Shown piece after piece: positions 40,694 through 40,719 of a DNA stretch of 40,719 nt. The notes below the pieces were generated by a model, which saw only the letters and a list, made by a program, of their open reading frames with translations, was not told the origin of the DNA and searched no databases. The number at the start of each line of letters is the position of its first letter. The first letter of the stretch is position 1. The position numbers were made by a program, and so were the translations under genes. The stretch covers positions 1 through 40,719 of the forward strand of contig CAMDVD010000033.1 of NCBI GenBank assembly GCA_945878115.1, given 5' to 3'. Origin of the DNA: Chitinophaga pinensis. Its GTDB lineage: Bacteria; Bacteroidota; Bacteroidia; Chitinophagales; Chitinophagaceae.

Positions 40694-40719
40694 AAAAACT
40701 TTAACTGTTGTCTAAAATA

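Noticed and set aside
1-40719. tRNA or rRNA genes
   Set aside because: I looked in the longer gaps and saw no cloverleaf or rRNA-like segment.

Overview
The window looks like a chromosome segment from a Bacteroidota bacterium, probably a Chitinophagales/Sphingobacteriales-type lineage. The DNA is AT-rich. Three genes encode proteins with gliding-motility/T9SS type B (CHU_C) C-termini, and three more encode proteins with T9SS type A sorting tails. Several genes have a TAnnTTTG -7 promoter box typical of the phylum. I see no rRNA or tRNA gene and no CRISPR array.

Layout. 1-7.1 kb: 3' end of a surface protein gene, a surface cyclophilin, a small His-rich protein, a tdk-folP pair, an S46 dipeptidyl peptidase and cytidine deaminase. 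7.3-11.4 kb: queA, a 775-bp repeat-bounded unit carrying a GxxExxY nuclease-like gene, a Na/Pi cotransporter and a 55-aa basic protein. 11.8-19.4 kb: 2-oxoglutarate dehydrogenase E1, PepD, a kelch/CHU_C adhesin-like protein and a conserved hypothetical. 19.4-20 kb: a nest of palindromic repeats. 20-22 kb: DUF1573 protein and a dicarboxylate symporter. 22.1-26.2 kb: a VWA / MoxR-type AAA+ / small helical protein operon, locally more GC-rich, bracketed by composite direct repeats. 26.3-31.5 kb: DUF2238 and patatin genes, a PLD-nuclease protein whose C-terminus resembles the Hsp70 substrate-binding domain, a secreted hypothetical, and a toxin-antitoxin pair (MqsR-like toxin, HTH+Panacea antitoxin) with operator-like palindromes over its promoter. 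31.6-35.5 kb: a secreted multicopper oxidase / thioredoxin-like / sulfatase operon. 35.7-40.7 kb: more dispersed repeats, secreted proteins, a trypsin-fold protease and a 100-bp direct repeat.

How it works together. Most of the window is housekeeping (folate, nucleotide salvage, queuosine, TCA cycle, peptide use, transport) mixed with T9SS cargo. The accessory candidates are the PLD-Hsp70SBD fusion beside the toxin-antitoxin pair, the GxxExxY unit with 13-bp terminal inverted repeats, and the repeat-bracketed MoxR/VWA operon. At least six dispersed repeat families fill the gaps between genes, and some overlap stop codons. All domain calls come from reading the sequence. No database search was run.
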